From: Kitasatospora sp. NBC_00374
Lineage (GTDB): Bacteria; Actinomycetota; Actinomycetes; Streptomycetales; Streptomycetaceae
Assembly: GCF_041434935.1 (NCBI RefSeq)
Contig: NZ_CP107964.1
Span: forward strand, 8,291,001 to 8,355,000
Direction of reading: 5' to 3'
DNA length: 64,000 nucleotides
In this document: piece after piece, positions 1-8,336 of the stretch
Numbering within the stretch: the first letter of the stretch is position 1
Layout of the letters: each line of letters starts with the position of its first letter
Notes under the pieces: model-generated
Databases searched by the model: none
What the model was told of the DNA's origin: nothing
What the model saw: only the letters and a program-made list of their open reading frames with translations
Translations under genes and position numbers: made by a program

Positions 1-840
1 CATCGCGGACCGCACCGGGAGCACCTTGGCGCACGGGCCGACCACGCTCTCCAGCTCCTCGTACACCCGGCCGTCGGTGAGGTGGCCGAGCAGGAGGTCG
101 GCCGTCCGGGTGTGCTGCCACAGCAGGGTCTGCCAGACGGCCGCCAGGAAGTCGGGCAGCGCGGCGCCGTGGCGCGCGGCCACCGCCTCGAAGCGGGCCA
201 GCCGCTCCGCGCCGAGCTCCGCCGATCGCGCGGCCCGCCCGGCCGGGGTGGGTGCCTCCGGGGCGGGGAACGGCAGTCGCAGGCCGCGTACCAGGGAGCG
301 CAGCCGGTCGAGCCGCCGTTCGTGCTCGCCGCCGTCGTCCTCCGCCGTGAGGGCGTTCTGCCACTCCGAGACCAGCGCGTACGGGGTGGCGTCGAGCTGC
401 TCGGCCGCCCGGCCGTAGCCGGCGCCGAGATCGCGCACCAGGGTGTGCAGGCTCGGCGCGTCGGCGTACGCCGCGGGCAGCCCGAGCGTCAGCAGGTGCT
501 CCTGGGGCGCCACTTGGGCGAGGGTGGCGCGCAGCACCGGTCCGGGGCCCGCCGCGCGGGACGGGCGGGCGACCGGGCCCGGTTCCCCGGGCGCCACGAG
601 CCGCAGCTCGAAGTCGCCCTTTTCCGATACGAGTTGTTCGGGAGCACCGTCCGGCGTCGCGGGGCCGATCCCGGTCCGCAGGATGGTGTGGCGGCGGACC
701 AGCCCGGCCAACGCCTGCTGGAGGGTGTCCGGCCGCAGATCACCCTCGATGCGGACCACCGCGGTGGCGTCGTGGGTGTCACCCGCCAGGCTCCACGCCT
801 GGATGTGGCGTTGCTGCGGGGAGAGCGCGATGGCGTCCAT
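1..840 (-). CDS. NRPS, N-terminal condensation-like domain (partial, runs off left edge)
   Basis: The visible part is the first 280 residues of a larger NRPS that continues beyond base 1. It opens with MDAIALSPQQRH and follows the condensation-domain fold: an LRTGIG-type stretch near residue 58, then LGLPAAYADAPSLHTLV near 118-134 where the catalytic HHxxxDG should lie, and LLGHLTDGRVYEEL near 260. The second His is therefore missing. Condensation domains with an LPAxxAD motif occur in some actinobacterial NRPSs, but I cannot say whether this one condenses. The start is ATG at 840, one base after the TGA of the upstream C-PCP-C gene, so the two are surely co-translated. It is the last visible member of the operon starting near 17,478. 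Confidence 0.8.
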   Translation of the reverse strand, partial: MDAIALSPQQRHIQAWSLAGDTHDATAVVRIEGDLRPDTLQQALAGLVRRHTILRTGIGPATPDGAPEQLVSEKGDFELRLVAPGEPGPVARPSRAAGPGPVLRATLAQVAPQEHLLTLGLPAAYADAPSLHTLVRDLGAGYGRAAEQLDATPYALVSEWQNALTAEDDGGEHERRLDRLRSLVRGLRLPFPAPEAPTPAGRAARSAELGAERLARFEAVAARHGAALPDFLAAVWQTLLWQHTRTADLLLGHLTDGRVYEELESVVGPCAKVLPVRSAM

Positions 841-841
841 G

Positions 842-3800
842 TCACGTCCTGCCGTGGTTCTGCGGGCTTCGGGGCGTTCCGGTGCGCACACTGTCGAAGC
901 GGGCTCGGGCGGCGGCCGCCCGTGCTCGTGCGGCCGCCTGGCGCCAGTTCTGCTCGGCCTGTCGGGCCACCTCGTCGATGCTCGCCCCGGGTTCGGCGAT
1001 CATCGGGGGCAGCAGCTCCAGCAGCTCGCCGAGCAGGCGCTCGGCCGTCGCGGGCGCGAACGCGTCGGCGTTGTAGACCAGGCCGCCGCGCAGCACCGTC
1101 TCGGTCTGCACCACGTGCAGCGACAGGTCGAGCGTGGTGGTCGCGCCGTCGGGTGCCTGCGGCGCGACCGTGACCCCGGGCGGGCCGGTCGGCCGGTCGG
1201 TCCTGCGGTGGTACTCGATCTCCACCTGGAAGAGCGGTGCCCGGTTGATCCGGCGGGTGGGCCGGATCAGCTCGACCAGTCGGTCGAACGGGAAGTGCCC
1301 GTGCGAGTGTGCGTCCAGTGTCGTCCCGCGCACCGCCGCCAGCAGCTCGCGCACGCTCCGGTCGCCGCGGACCTGGGTGCGCAGCACCAGCTGGTTGGTG
1401 AAGAATCCGATGACCCGTTCGGTCTCGACGCTCCCGCGGTTGGCGGTGCCGGTGCCGACCACCAGGTCCGACCGGCCGGTGTGCCGGTGCAGCAGCACGA
1501 GATAGGCGGCGAGCGCCACCATGAAGGGGGTGACGCCCTCGCGCAGGCAGAAGGCGGTCAGCGCCTCGGTCTGCTCCTCGGAGAGCTGGTACGGAAGTGT
1601 CCGCGACCGGAAGACCGGGGTGGCCGGCAGCGGCAGGTCCGGCGGCAGGTCGAGGGTCTCCGGTGCTCCGGCGAGCTGCCCGCGCCAGTACTCGGCGGCT
1701 TCCCGGAGGGCGGCCTCGTCCAGCGTCCGCTGTTCCCACACGGCGTAGTCGGCGTACTGGATCGGCAGCGGCGGGAGTTCGGCCGGGGTGCCGTCCAGCT
1801 CGGCCGAGTACAGCTGCCAGAGCTCCTCGAACATCAGGTCGGAGGACCATGCATCGGTGATGATGTGATGGACCGTCACCAGCAGGAGGTGGTGGTCCGC
1901 GCCGAGCCGTACCAGGGCCACCCGCAGCAGCGGGCCGTGCCGGAGATCGAAGGGGCGGCGCGCCTCGGCCTCGGCCAGTCGGCGTGCCTCCTCCTGTGCG
2001 GTGTCCGGGGCCAGGCCCGAGAGGTCGACCAGCGGGACCGGGGCGGGCGGCCGATCGCCGATCCGCTGGGTGACCACCCCGTGCACCTGCTCGATGGTGG
2101 TGCGCAACGACGCGTGGCGCAGGCACAGCTCCCGGACGGCGCCGCTCAGGGCGGTGGCGTGCAGCGGACCGTCCAGCCGGAGCACGGACCCCACGTTGTG
2201 GTGCGAGCCGCCGTGGTCGAGCTGGTCGACGAACCAGAGCCGGCGCTGGGCGTGGGACAGCGGTACAGGGCCGCTCAGGTCGGTCGGCGGGATCGGCGGC
2301 AGTCCCGCGCCCGGCCGGGCGCGCCGGGCCGCGTCGACCCGCTGCGCGTAGCCGGCCAGGGTGGGAGCCTCGAACAGCGTGCTCAGTGGGAGGTCGACCT
2401 CGAAGGCGCGGCGGACCCGGGAGGCAACCTGGACGGCGAGCAGCGAGTGGCCGCCGGCCGTGAAGAAGCTCGTCCCGCTCGTGACCGTGTCGTCGGCGAG
2501 CACCTCGGCCCAGATGGCGCGCAGCGGTTCGAGGACGGCCGCCGGCGCCTCGGCGGCAGGTTCCGGCTCCGGGCCCGAAGCAGGGGCCGGGGTCGGTCCG
2601 GCGGGGCGGTGAGCGGGCCGGAGCGAGCCGCTCGGCGCCGCGACCGGGTGGTCCTCGTCCTCGGCGATCGCGGCGAGCAGGCTCCCGAACTCGCGCAGCA
2701 GCCGGGCGATCGTGTCGGCGTCGAACAGGTCCGCGCTGTAGCTCAGCGTGCCGTGCAGCCCGGCCTCGTCCTCGGTCATGGTCAGCGACAGATCGAGCGC
2801 CTCGGCCGGGTGCACGACACCCAGCGGCCGCACGGCGGCCCCGGGCAGGTGCCAGCCGGCCGGCGGGGTGTTCTGGAAGGCGAACATGGCCTGGAAGACG
2901 GGGCTGTGGTTGGCGCCGCGGTCCAGCCGCAGCTCCTCCACCAGCCGTTCGAACGGGATGTCCTGGTGCGCGTAGGCGGCGATGGTGAGCTCGCGCACGT
3001 GCCCGAGCAGTGCACGGAAGCCGGGGGCCCCGCTCAGGTCGGTGCGCATCGCCAGCGTGTTGACGAAGCAGCCGATCAGGTTCTCCAGCCCGCGCTCGGT
3101 GCGGCCCGCGACCGGGGAGCCGACGACCACCTCGGGGTCGCCGGTCCAGCGGTGCAGCAGGACCTGGAAGGCGGCGAGCAGGGTCATGAACAGCGTCGCG
3201 CCCTCGTGGCCCGCCAGGTCGCGCAGCGCGGCCGCGACCGTTGCGGGGACGGCCAGGTCGGCCGTCCCGCCGCGGTGGCTGAGCACCGGCGGCCTCGGCC
3301 GGTCGGTCGGCAGGTTCAGCAGGGCCGGGGCGCCCGCGAGTTCGGCCTTCCACCAGGCGAGCCGCGCCAGCAGTTCGGGGCTGTCGCGCTGCTCCTGCTG
3401 CCAGCAGGCGTAGTCGGCGAACCGGATCGGCAGCTCGGGCGCATCGGCCGCCCGTCCCTGGCTGAACGCGGCGTAGTGGGTCGACAGTTCACGTACGAGC
3501 AGGCCGTAGGACCAGCCGTCCGCGACGATGTGGTGCAGGGACAGCAGCAGCACGTGCTCGGTGTCGGCGACCCTGATCAGGACCGCGCGCAGCAGCGGCC
3601 CCTCGGCCAGTGAGAACGGGCGCCGGGCGTCGTCCGCGCGCAGCCGCTCGACCGCGTCGGCGCGCTCGGTGGGGGCCAGGCCGGTGAGGTCGACCAGCGG
3701 GAGGGGCTCCGACGGCACGGGGCCGATCAGCTGGACCGGCTGCCCGTCGACGTCGCCGAAGGTGGTGCGCAGGATCTCGTGGCGCTCGACCACGGCCGCG

Positions 3801-4081
3801 AAGGCGCGCCGCAGGGCGTCGCCGTCCAGCGCTCCGACCACGCGCAGTGCCTCGCGCACGCCGTACAGCGCGCTGCCGGGCTGCCACTGGTCGAGGAACC
3901 ACATGCCGCGCTGGGCGAAGGTCAGCGGCGCCGGGCCCTCGCCGGTGCGGCGGGGGATGCCGGTCCCGTCGGTCGCGTGCTGCCGGCGGGCCAGCAGGGC
4001 CTGCTCGAACATCGCCCGTTTCGCCGGCGAGAGCTTGGCGAGCCGGTCGGCGAGGGCGGCCGCGGTGTCGGATCCGGTCAT
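842..4081 (-). CDS. NRPS: C-PCP-C, no adenylation domain
   Basis: This 1,079-residue peptide synthetase has no A domain. Order: condensation domain (about 45-470; HHIVADG intact, plus GSPVAGR and LIGCFVNTLAMR), a linker rich in Pro/Ala/Glu, a peptidyl carrier domain (GGHSLLAV, pantetheine Ser), and a second condensation domain (about 600-1,020; HHIITDAWS, so the G after the catalytic Asp is Ala; VIGFFTNQLVLRT). The carrier must be charged in trans, most simply by the A domain of the neighbouring A-PCP protein or one outside the window. ATG at 4081 overlaps the TGA of the A-PCP gene (ATGA), so translation is coupled. Both condensation domains look L-acceptor type by eye, which is not a firm classification. 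Confidence 0.93.
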   Translation of the reverse strand: MTGSDTAAALADRLAKLSPAKRAMFEQALLARRQHATDGTGIPRRTGEGPAPLTFAQRGMWFLDQWQPGSALYGVREALRVVGALDGDALRRAFAAVVERHEILRTTFGDVDGQPVQLIGPVPSEPLPLVDLTGLAPTERADAVERLRADDARRPFSLAEGPLLRAVLIRVADTEHVLLLSLHHIVADGWSYGLLVRELSTHYAAFSQGRAADAPELPIRFADYACWQQEQRDSPELLARLAWWKAELAGAPALLNLPTDRPRPPVLSHRGGTADLAVPATVAAALRDLAGHEGATLFMTLLAAFQVLLHRWTGDPEVVVGSPVAGRTERGLENLIGCFVNTLAMRTDLSGAPGFRALLGHVRELTIAAYAHQDIPFERLVEELRLDRGANHSPVFQAMFAFQNTPPAGWHLPGAAVRPLGVVHPAEALDLSLTMTEDEAGLHGTLSYSADLFDADTIARLLREFGSLLAAIAEDEDHPVAAPSGSLRPAHRPAGPTPAPASGPEPEPAAEAPAAVLEPLRAIWAEVLADDTVTSGTSFFTAGGHSLLAVQVASRVRRAFEVDLPLSTLFEAPTLAGYAQRVDAARRARPGAGLPPIPPTDLSGPVPLSHAQRRLWFVDQLDHGGSHHNVGSVLRLDGPLHATALSGAVRELCLRHASLRTTIEQVHGVVTQRIGDRPPAPVPLVDLSGLAPDTAQEEARRLAEAEARRPFDLRHGPLLRVALVRLGADHHLLLVTVHHIITDAWSSDLMFEELWQLYSAELDGTPAELPPLPIQYADYAVWEQRTLDEAALREAAEYWRGQLAGAPETLDLPPDLPLPATPVFRSRTLPYQLSEEQTEALTAFCLREGVTPFMVALAAYLVLLHRHTGRSDLVVGTGTANRGSVETERVIGFFTNQLVLRTQVRGDRSVRELLAAVRGTTLDAHSHGHFPFDRLVELIRPTRRINRAPLFQVEIEYHRRTDRPTGPPGVTVAPQAPDGATTTLDLSLHVVQTETVLRGGLVYNADAFAPATAERLLGELLELLPPMIAEPGASIDEVARQAEQNWRQAAARARAAAARARFDSVRTGTPRSPQNHGRT

Positions 4082-5955
4082 GCCTGCGGCTCCTGTTCCG
4101 CCACCCTGTCCGGCGCGTCCTGGTCCGGCAGCCCCTCCAGGTCGCCGAGCAGGCGCAGCAGCTCGGCGTCCGGCTGCTGGGCCACCGACAGCCGGGTGAC
4201 CTCCTGGGCGAGGGCGGCAATGGTCGGTGTCTCGAAGACCGCGCGCAGCGGGAGCTCGACGCCGAGGTTGCCGCGGACCCGCGCGACCATCCGGCTGGCC
4301 AGCAGCGAGTCCCCGCCGGCCTCGAAGAAGTTCTCGTCCACGCCGACCCGGTCGCGCTGCAGCAGCTCGCTCCAGATCCCGTCGAGCTCGAGCTCGATCG
4401 GTGACAGGGCCCACCGCTGCTCGGCATCGTCCTGCCGCGCGGCCTCCGCGGGATCGGGCAGCGCCCGCAGGTCGATCTTGCCGCCGGTGCTCAGCGGCAG
4501 CGCGTCCATGAGGGTGAAGGAGGAGGGGATCATGTAGTCGGGCAGCTTCTGTCCGACGAACCGGTGCAGTTCGCGGGCGGTCGGCCGGGCTCCGGGGGCG
4601 GGCACACAGTACGCGGCCAGTCGGCCCTCGCGGGCGACCACCACGACCGGACCGAGCCCGGGGTGCTCGCCGAGCGCGGCCTCGACGTCGCTGGCGTCGA
4701 CCCGGTGCCCGCGGATCTTGACCTGGGAGTCCAGCCGGCCGACGAACTCCAGTTCGCCGCCGGCCGTCATCCGGGCCAGATCGCCGGTCCGGTACATCCG
4801 GGCACCGGGCCGGTCGCCGAACGGGCAGGGCACGAACCGCTCCGCGGTCAGCGCGGCCTCGCCGAGGTACCCGCGGGCCAGGCCGGTGCCGGTGATCCAC
4901 AGCTCGCCCACCTGTCCCGCCGGGACCGGGTCCAGGTGCTCGTCGAGCACCTGCACCCCGGTGTTCGGCAGCGGGCTTCCGATCGGCACCTTCGCGAGCT
5001 TCTCGATCTCGGCCGGGTCCATGGACGGCAGGTAGAGGGTGGCGGCGATGGTGGTCTCGGTGGGGCCGTAGGCGTAGACGAACCGGGGGCGGTGGGGGAC
5101 CAGCCGGGCCCAGGCGGCCAGCCGCTCGACCGGGATGCTCTCGCCGCCGGTGATGAAGCAGCGCAGCCAGGGCACCGTCCTGCCGGAGGCGCTGAGCGAG
5201 TCGATCAGGAGCTGGAGGTAGACCGGCGGCAGCATGACACCGGTGATCCCGAGCCGTTCGCAGTCGGCGAGCAGCTCCGGGGGCGAGGTCCAGCTCGGGT
5301 GGGGGTGCACCACCAGGGCGGCGCCGGCCAGCAGGGTGGGGTAGATCTCGGCCGCGGCTGCGTCGAAGCCCAGCGAGGTGAACTGGAGCACCCGGTCCTC
5401 GGGGGTGAATCCGTAGATGGCCGTCTTGGCCAGCACCTTGTCGCGGAGTGCGCCGTGGTCGATCATGATGCCCTTGGGCACCCCGGTGGAGCCCGAGGTG
5501 TAGATCACGTAGGCGAGGTTGGCCGGGGCCACCCCGCTGTCGAAGGCCGCGGCGGACCGGGCCTCGATCGTCGCCTGGTCCCGGTCGAGGCAGACGGCGG
5601 TGGCGCCGCTCCCGGTCAGGGCGGCGGCCAGCGCCACCTCGGTGACCACCAGCTGTGGGCGGGCGCTCTCCAGGATCAGCGACAGCCGCTCGGCCGGGGT
5701 GCTCGGCTCCAGCGGCAGGTAGGCGCCGCCGGCCCGGAGGATGCCGAACAGCGCGACGATCATGTCGATCGAGCGCGGCAGGCACAGGGCCACCACCGTG
5801 TCGGGCCGCACGCCGAGGTCGGCGAGGTGGCGGCCCAGCCGGTTGGCCCGCTCGTCGAGCTGGCGGTAGGTCAGCTCCCGGTCGCCGAGGGCGACCGCCA
5901 CCGCATGCGGGGTGCGGGCCGCCTGGGCGGCGAGGAGCTCGGACACGTTGGTCAT
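4078..5955 (-). CDS. NRPS: stand-alone A-PCP, tryptophan-like pocket
   Basis: This 625-residue protein activates an amino acid as the adenylate and loads it on its own carrier. Motifs in order: YTSGSTGVPKG (A3), YGPTETT (A5), YRTGDLAR (A7), QVKIRGHRV (A8), STGGKIDLRALP (A10 Lys present), then a PCP with FFEAGGDSLLA. Aligned by eye to GrsA, the pocket reads D-A-A-M-I-G-A-I-A. That resembles the D-V-A-L-V-G-A-V pattern I recall for bacterial Trp-activating domains, and the gene sits directly after a tryptophan halogenase and its reductase. I infer Trp or chloro-Trp as substrate. ATG at 5955 overlaps the reductase stop (ATGA). The C-PCP-C protein downstream supplies the condensation function. 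Confidence 0.93.
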   Translation of the reverse strand: MTNVSELLAAQAARTPHAVAVALGDRELTYRQLDERANRLGRHLADLGVRPDTVVALCLPRSIDMIVALFGILRAGGAYLPLEPSTPAERLSLILESARPQLVVTEVALAAALTGSGATAVCLDRDQATIEARSAAAFDSGVAPANLAYVIYTSGSTGVPKGIMIDHGALRDKVLAKTAIYGFTPEDRVLQFTSLGFDAAAAEIYPTLLAGAALVVHPHPSWTSPPELLADCERLGITGVMLPPVYLQLLIDSLSASGRTVPWLRCFITGGESIPVERLAAWARLVPHRPRFVYAYGPTETTIAATLYLPSMDPAEIEKLAKVPIGSPLPNTGVQVLDEHLDPVPAGQVGELWITGTGLARGYLGEAALTAERFVPCPFGDRPGARMYRTGDLARMTAGGELEFVGRLDSQVKIRGHRVDASDVEAALGEHPGLGPVVVVAREGRLAAYCVPAPGARPTARELHRFVGQKLPDYMIPSSFTLMDALPLSTGGKIDLRALPDPAEAARQDDAEQRWALSPIELELDGIWSELLQRDRVGVDENFFEAGGDSLLASRMVARVRGNLGVELPLRAVFETPTIAALAQEVTRLSVAQQPDAELLRLLGDLEGLPDQDAPDRVAEQEPQA

Positions 5956-6488
5956 CGGTCTTCCTTCTTCCTGTCGTCCGGGTCGCCCGGCCAGACCGCG
6001 TACGTTCGCAGCCCGTACAGCAGCGGTGCGGCTGCGGTGAGGTGCTCGACCGAGCGGACCTCCCCGATCACGACGGTGTGGTCGCCCGCCGCCTGCGTGC
6101 TGTACACGCGGCACTCGGCGATCGCCCTGGCGTCCACGTCCAGCCTGGGGAGGCCCGCCCCGCCGGTCCGGCTCCACCGGACCGAGCGGAAGCGGTCCGG
6201 GCCGCTGACCGAGAACGTCCGGGCGGCCTCCTGGCCGTACCGGTGGAGCAGGTTGACGGCGAAGGCGCCGCTGTCCTCGACGGCGGCCAGGGTCCGGCTC
6301 CGGTTGTCGATGCAGACGAGCAGCAGCGGTGGCTCTGCCGACACCGCGCTCAGCGAGGAGCAGGTCAGGCCGAGCGGGCGGCCGTCGGCACCAACCGCGG
6401 TCACGACTGCCACGCCGCTGGGGAAACCGGCCATCAGCGACCGGAAGTCGGCGGACCGGTCCGCTGCCACTACGTCCACGTTCTCCAT
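5952..6488 (-). CDS. NAD(P)H:flavin oxidoreductase (halogenase partner)
   Basis: A 178-residue flavin reductase of the HpaC-like flavin-reductase family, giving free FADH2 to the two-component halogenase encoded just upstream. Family signatures are FRSLMAGFPSGVAVVT near the N-terminus, PLGLTCSSLSAVS, PPLLLVCIDNRS and FAVNLLHRYGQ, with a C-terminal DHTVVIGEVRSVE segment. The length is usual for the family. ATG at 6488 lies 14 bases after the halogenase stop, and the gene's TGA overlaps the ATG of the A-PCP gene, so it sits in the middle of the coupled operon. Pairing of a Trp halogenase with such a reductase is standard (PrnF/RebF type). The specific flavin and nicotinamide preference cannot be read from the sequence. 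Confidence 0.93.
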   Translation of the reverse strand: MENVDVVAADRSADFRSLMAGFPSGVAVVTAVGADGRPLGLTCSSLSAVSAEPPLLLVCIDNRSRTLAAVEDSGAFAVNLLHRYGQEAARTFSVSGPDRFRSVRWSRTGGAGLPRLDVDARAIAECRVYSTQAAGDHTVVIGEVRSVEHLTAAAPLLYGLRTYAVWPGDPDDRKKEDR

Positions 6489-6502
6489 CTCCAGCCTCGC
6501 CT

Positions 6503-8056
6503 CTACACCTCGACCGGGCGCCGCATGTGCGCGAAGTACTCGTACTGGCTCGGGAGTTCGGTCTGCATCCGGCGGGTCTTGACCGCCAGTCGCTCGAACT
6601 CCTGCTCGGCGGCGCGGTTGTCCAGGAGGTCGATCACCGGACGCTGGCGCACCGGGATCCCGCCGAGGCCGAGGAGCATCGAGGCATAGGAGTAGGACTC
6701 GAAGCCGTGGTAGTGCGGGTAGATGCTCTGGGCGTCCGGCAGCTTGTGCTCCCAGAGCTTGACCCGCTCGGCCAGCTCGCCCGGCAGTGGCCGTTCCTTG
6801 GTCGCCTTCCAGTACGCGTTGTCGGTGCGCGCGGCCGCGTAGTAGTGGAAGGCGAGGAACTCGGCGATCCCATCGATGCAGCGACCGACCATCTGGTTGT
6901 AGTGCTCCACCAGCGTGGGGTCGGGCCGCTCGCCGGGGAAGTGCTTCACCAGCTGCTCGATGCCGTGCTGGATGAAGAAGATGCCGGTGGACTCCAGCGG
7001 CTCGACGAAGCCGCTGGCCAGGCCGATGGCCACGCAGTTGCCCACCCACGAGTTGCGACTGCGGCCGATCCGCATCCGGATGTGGTTGGCCTCCAGGTCG
7101 GCCGCCGCCGGGCCGGCGGCCTGGCGCAGCGCCTTCTCCGCCTCCTCGGGCCCGGAGTACTCGGAGGAGTACACGTAGCCCATGCCGTTGCGCCCGAACA
7201 GCGGGATGGTCCACATCCAGCCCGCGTCCATGGCGGTGGCGGTGGTGTAGGGCCTGATGCCGTCGCGCTCGATGTCGGCCGGCACGCGCAGGGCCACCGC
7301 GCGGTCGTTGGGCAGGTACTCCTTGAAGGAGATGAACGGCTCCTCCAGCGCCTGGTTGAGCAGCAGGCCGCGGAAGCCGGTGCAGTCCACGTAGAGGTCG
7401 CCCTCGATCGTCCCGTGCTCCTGGGTGACCAGGCCCGCGATTCCCCGCTCGTCGCGCTTGCAGTCCACGATCGAGTCGACCACGCGGCGCACCCCGCGGG
7501 CCGTCACCATCTTCATCAGGTAGTCGGCCAGCAGGGACGCGTCGAAGTGGTACGCGTACGGGTACTGGGCGTCCTGGTCGGCCAGCGTGGTGCGGGTGCC
7601 CGCGGCGAGGGACTCGTCGCGCTCCCCGAACAGCCGGCCGTCCAGGGTGTGCGGCGAGCGCAGCTCGTCGCACAGGTTGGCGATGATGAAGCAGTCGCGG
7701 TCGAAGCGGTCGGACCGGCCCGAGCGCAGCCACCACTCGGGAAGCGGGTAGCCCTCCACCGAGGTGAAGCGCTCGAACGGGTGGTAGAAGTCGTGGCCGG
7801 GGTGGCGCCAGTTCTCGAACCGGATGCCCAGCTTGTACGTCGCGTTGCAGGCCGGCATCCAGTCCCGCTCCTCCAACCCGATGTAGCTGAAGAAGTGCCG
7901 GATGGTGCTGAAGGTCGCCTCGCCCACGCCGATGCTGGAGATGGCGCCCGACTCCACCACGGTGATCTCCACCTGGTCGCCGAAGCTCGCCCTCAGGTAG
8001 GCGGCGGTCATCCAGCCCGCCGTGCCACCGCCCGCGATCACCACATGCTTAGCCAT
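6503..8056 (-). CDS. FAD-dependent tryptophan halogenase, PyrH-like (probable 5-halogenase)
   Basis: A 517-residue flavin-dependent halogenase. It has the FAD motif GGGTAGW at 9-15, the catalytic Lys at position 75 (TYKLGIRFENW), the WxWxIP motif (GWMWTIP, 279-285) that separates halogenases from monooxygenases, and the Glu of PLESTG at 355. Catalytic Lys and Glu positions agree almost exactly with PyrH, the pyrroindomycin Trp 5-halogenase, and long stretches such as HFFSYIGLEERDW, RPYTTATAMDAGWMW and ESTGIFFIQH recall PyrH more than PrnA or RebH. I therefore infer chlorination (or bromination) at indole C5. ATG at 8056 overlaps the end of the small upstream gene by 8 bases; the reductase follows after 14 bases. 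Confidence 0.96.
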   Translation of the reverse strand: MAKHVVIAGGGTAGWMTAAYLRASFGDQVEITVVESGAISSIGVGEATFSTIRHFFSYIGLEERDWMPACNATYKLGIRFENWRHPGHDFYHPFERFTSVEGYPLPEWWLRSGRSDRFDRDCFIIANLCDELRSPHTLDGRLFGERDESLAAGTRTTLADQDAQYPYAYHFDASLLADYLMKMVTARGVRRVVDSIVDCKRDERGIAGLVTQEHGTIEGDLYVDCTGFRGLLLNQALEEPFISFKEYLPNDRAVALRVPADIERDGIRPYTTATAMDAGWMWTIPLFGRNGMGYVYSSEYSGPEEAEKALRQAAGPAAADLEANHIRMRIGRSRNSWVGNCVAIGLASGFVEPLESTGIFFIQHGIEQLVKHFPGERPDPTLVEHYNQMVGRCIDGIAEFLAFHYYAAARTDNAYWKATKERPLPGELAERVKLWEHKLPDAQSIYPHYHGFESYSYASMLLGLGGIPVRQRPVIDLLDNRAAEQEFERLAVKTRRMQTELPSQYEYFAHMRRPVEV

Positions 8057-8336
8057 TGTTCAGGTCCTCCGGTAGGTCGAAGTTCAGGTCCTCGCGGCAG
8101 AAGCGCTCCCAGGCCCCGTCGACGGTGTCCCACAGGACGCCCTCGGACGGGTCCACCGGGCTCGCCACGACCGTGAGGTCGTCCCACAGGTGGACGACGG
8201 AGTCGTCGGTCAGTGGGGCGCGGTCCGCCGGCTCCTGCCAGCCGGGGAACCGGCGCAGGTCGGCGAGTCGATAGGCCCTGCAGTACTGCCGTTCGGCGGC
8301 CGGGGCTGGCCGCGCGGTGTCCGTTCCATCGGTCAT
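8049..8336 (-). CDS. Small acidic protein of unknown function in the NRPS operon
   Basis: I do not recognise this 95-residue protein. The first 20 residues are low-complexity (Thr/Ala/Pro), followed by a compact part with CRAYRLADLRRFPGW, VVHLWDDLTVVASPV and AWERFCREDLNFDLPEDL. It is rich in Trp and acidic residues and has no membrane segment or signal. It is not MbtH-like: the NxExQxSLWP motif of that family is absent. Its start ATG overlaps the exporter stop (ATGA) and its stop overlaps the halogenase start by 8 bases, so it is locked into the operon and probably acts with the halogenase or the synthetases, for example as a chaperone or carrier-interaction factor (inference only). Confidence 0.8.
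   Translation of the reverse strand: MTDGTDTARPAPAAERQYCRAYRLADLRRFPGWQEPADRAPLTDDSVVHLWDDLTVVASPVDPSEGVLWDTVDGAWERFCREDLNFDLPEDLNNG

Noticed and set aside
443..3613. A plus-strand open frame over 3 kb long antisense to the NRPS genes
   Set aside because: It mirrors the GC-rich third codon positions of the C-PCP-C gene. Its translation has no domain and is rich in Arg, Gly and Val. The minus-strand frame has full condensation-domain motifs.
4564..6582. A 2 kb plus-strand open frame antisense to the A-PCP and flavin reductase genes
   Set aside because: No recognisable fold, low-complexity composition, and the antisense genes are certain.
8049..8336. MbtH-like protein in the NRPS operon
   Set aside because: Size and position fit, but the NxExQxSLWP motif and the overall pattern are absent.
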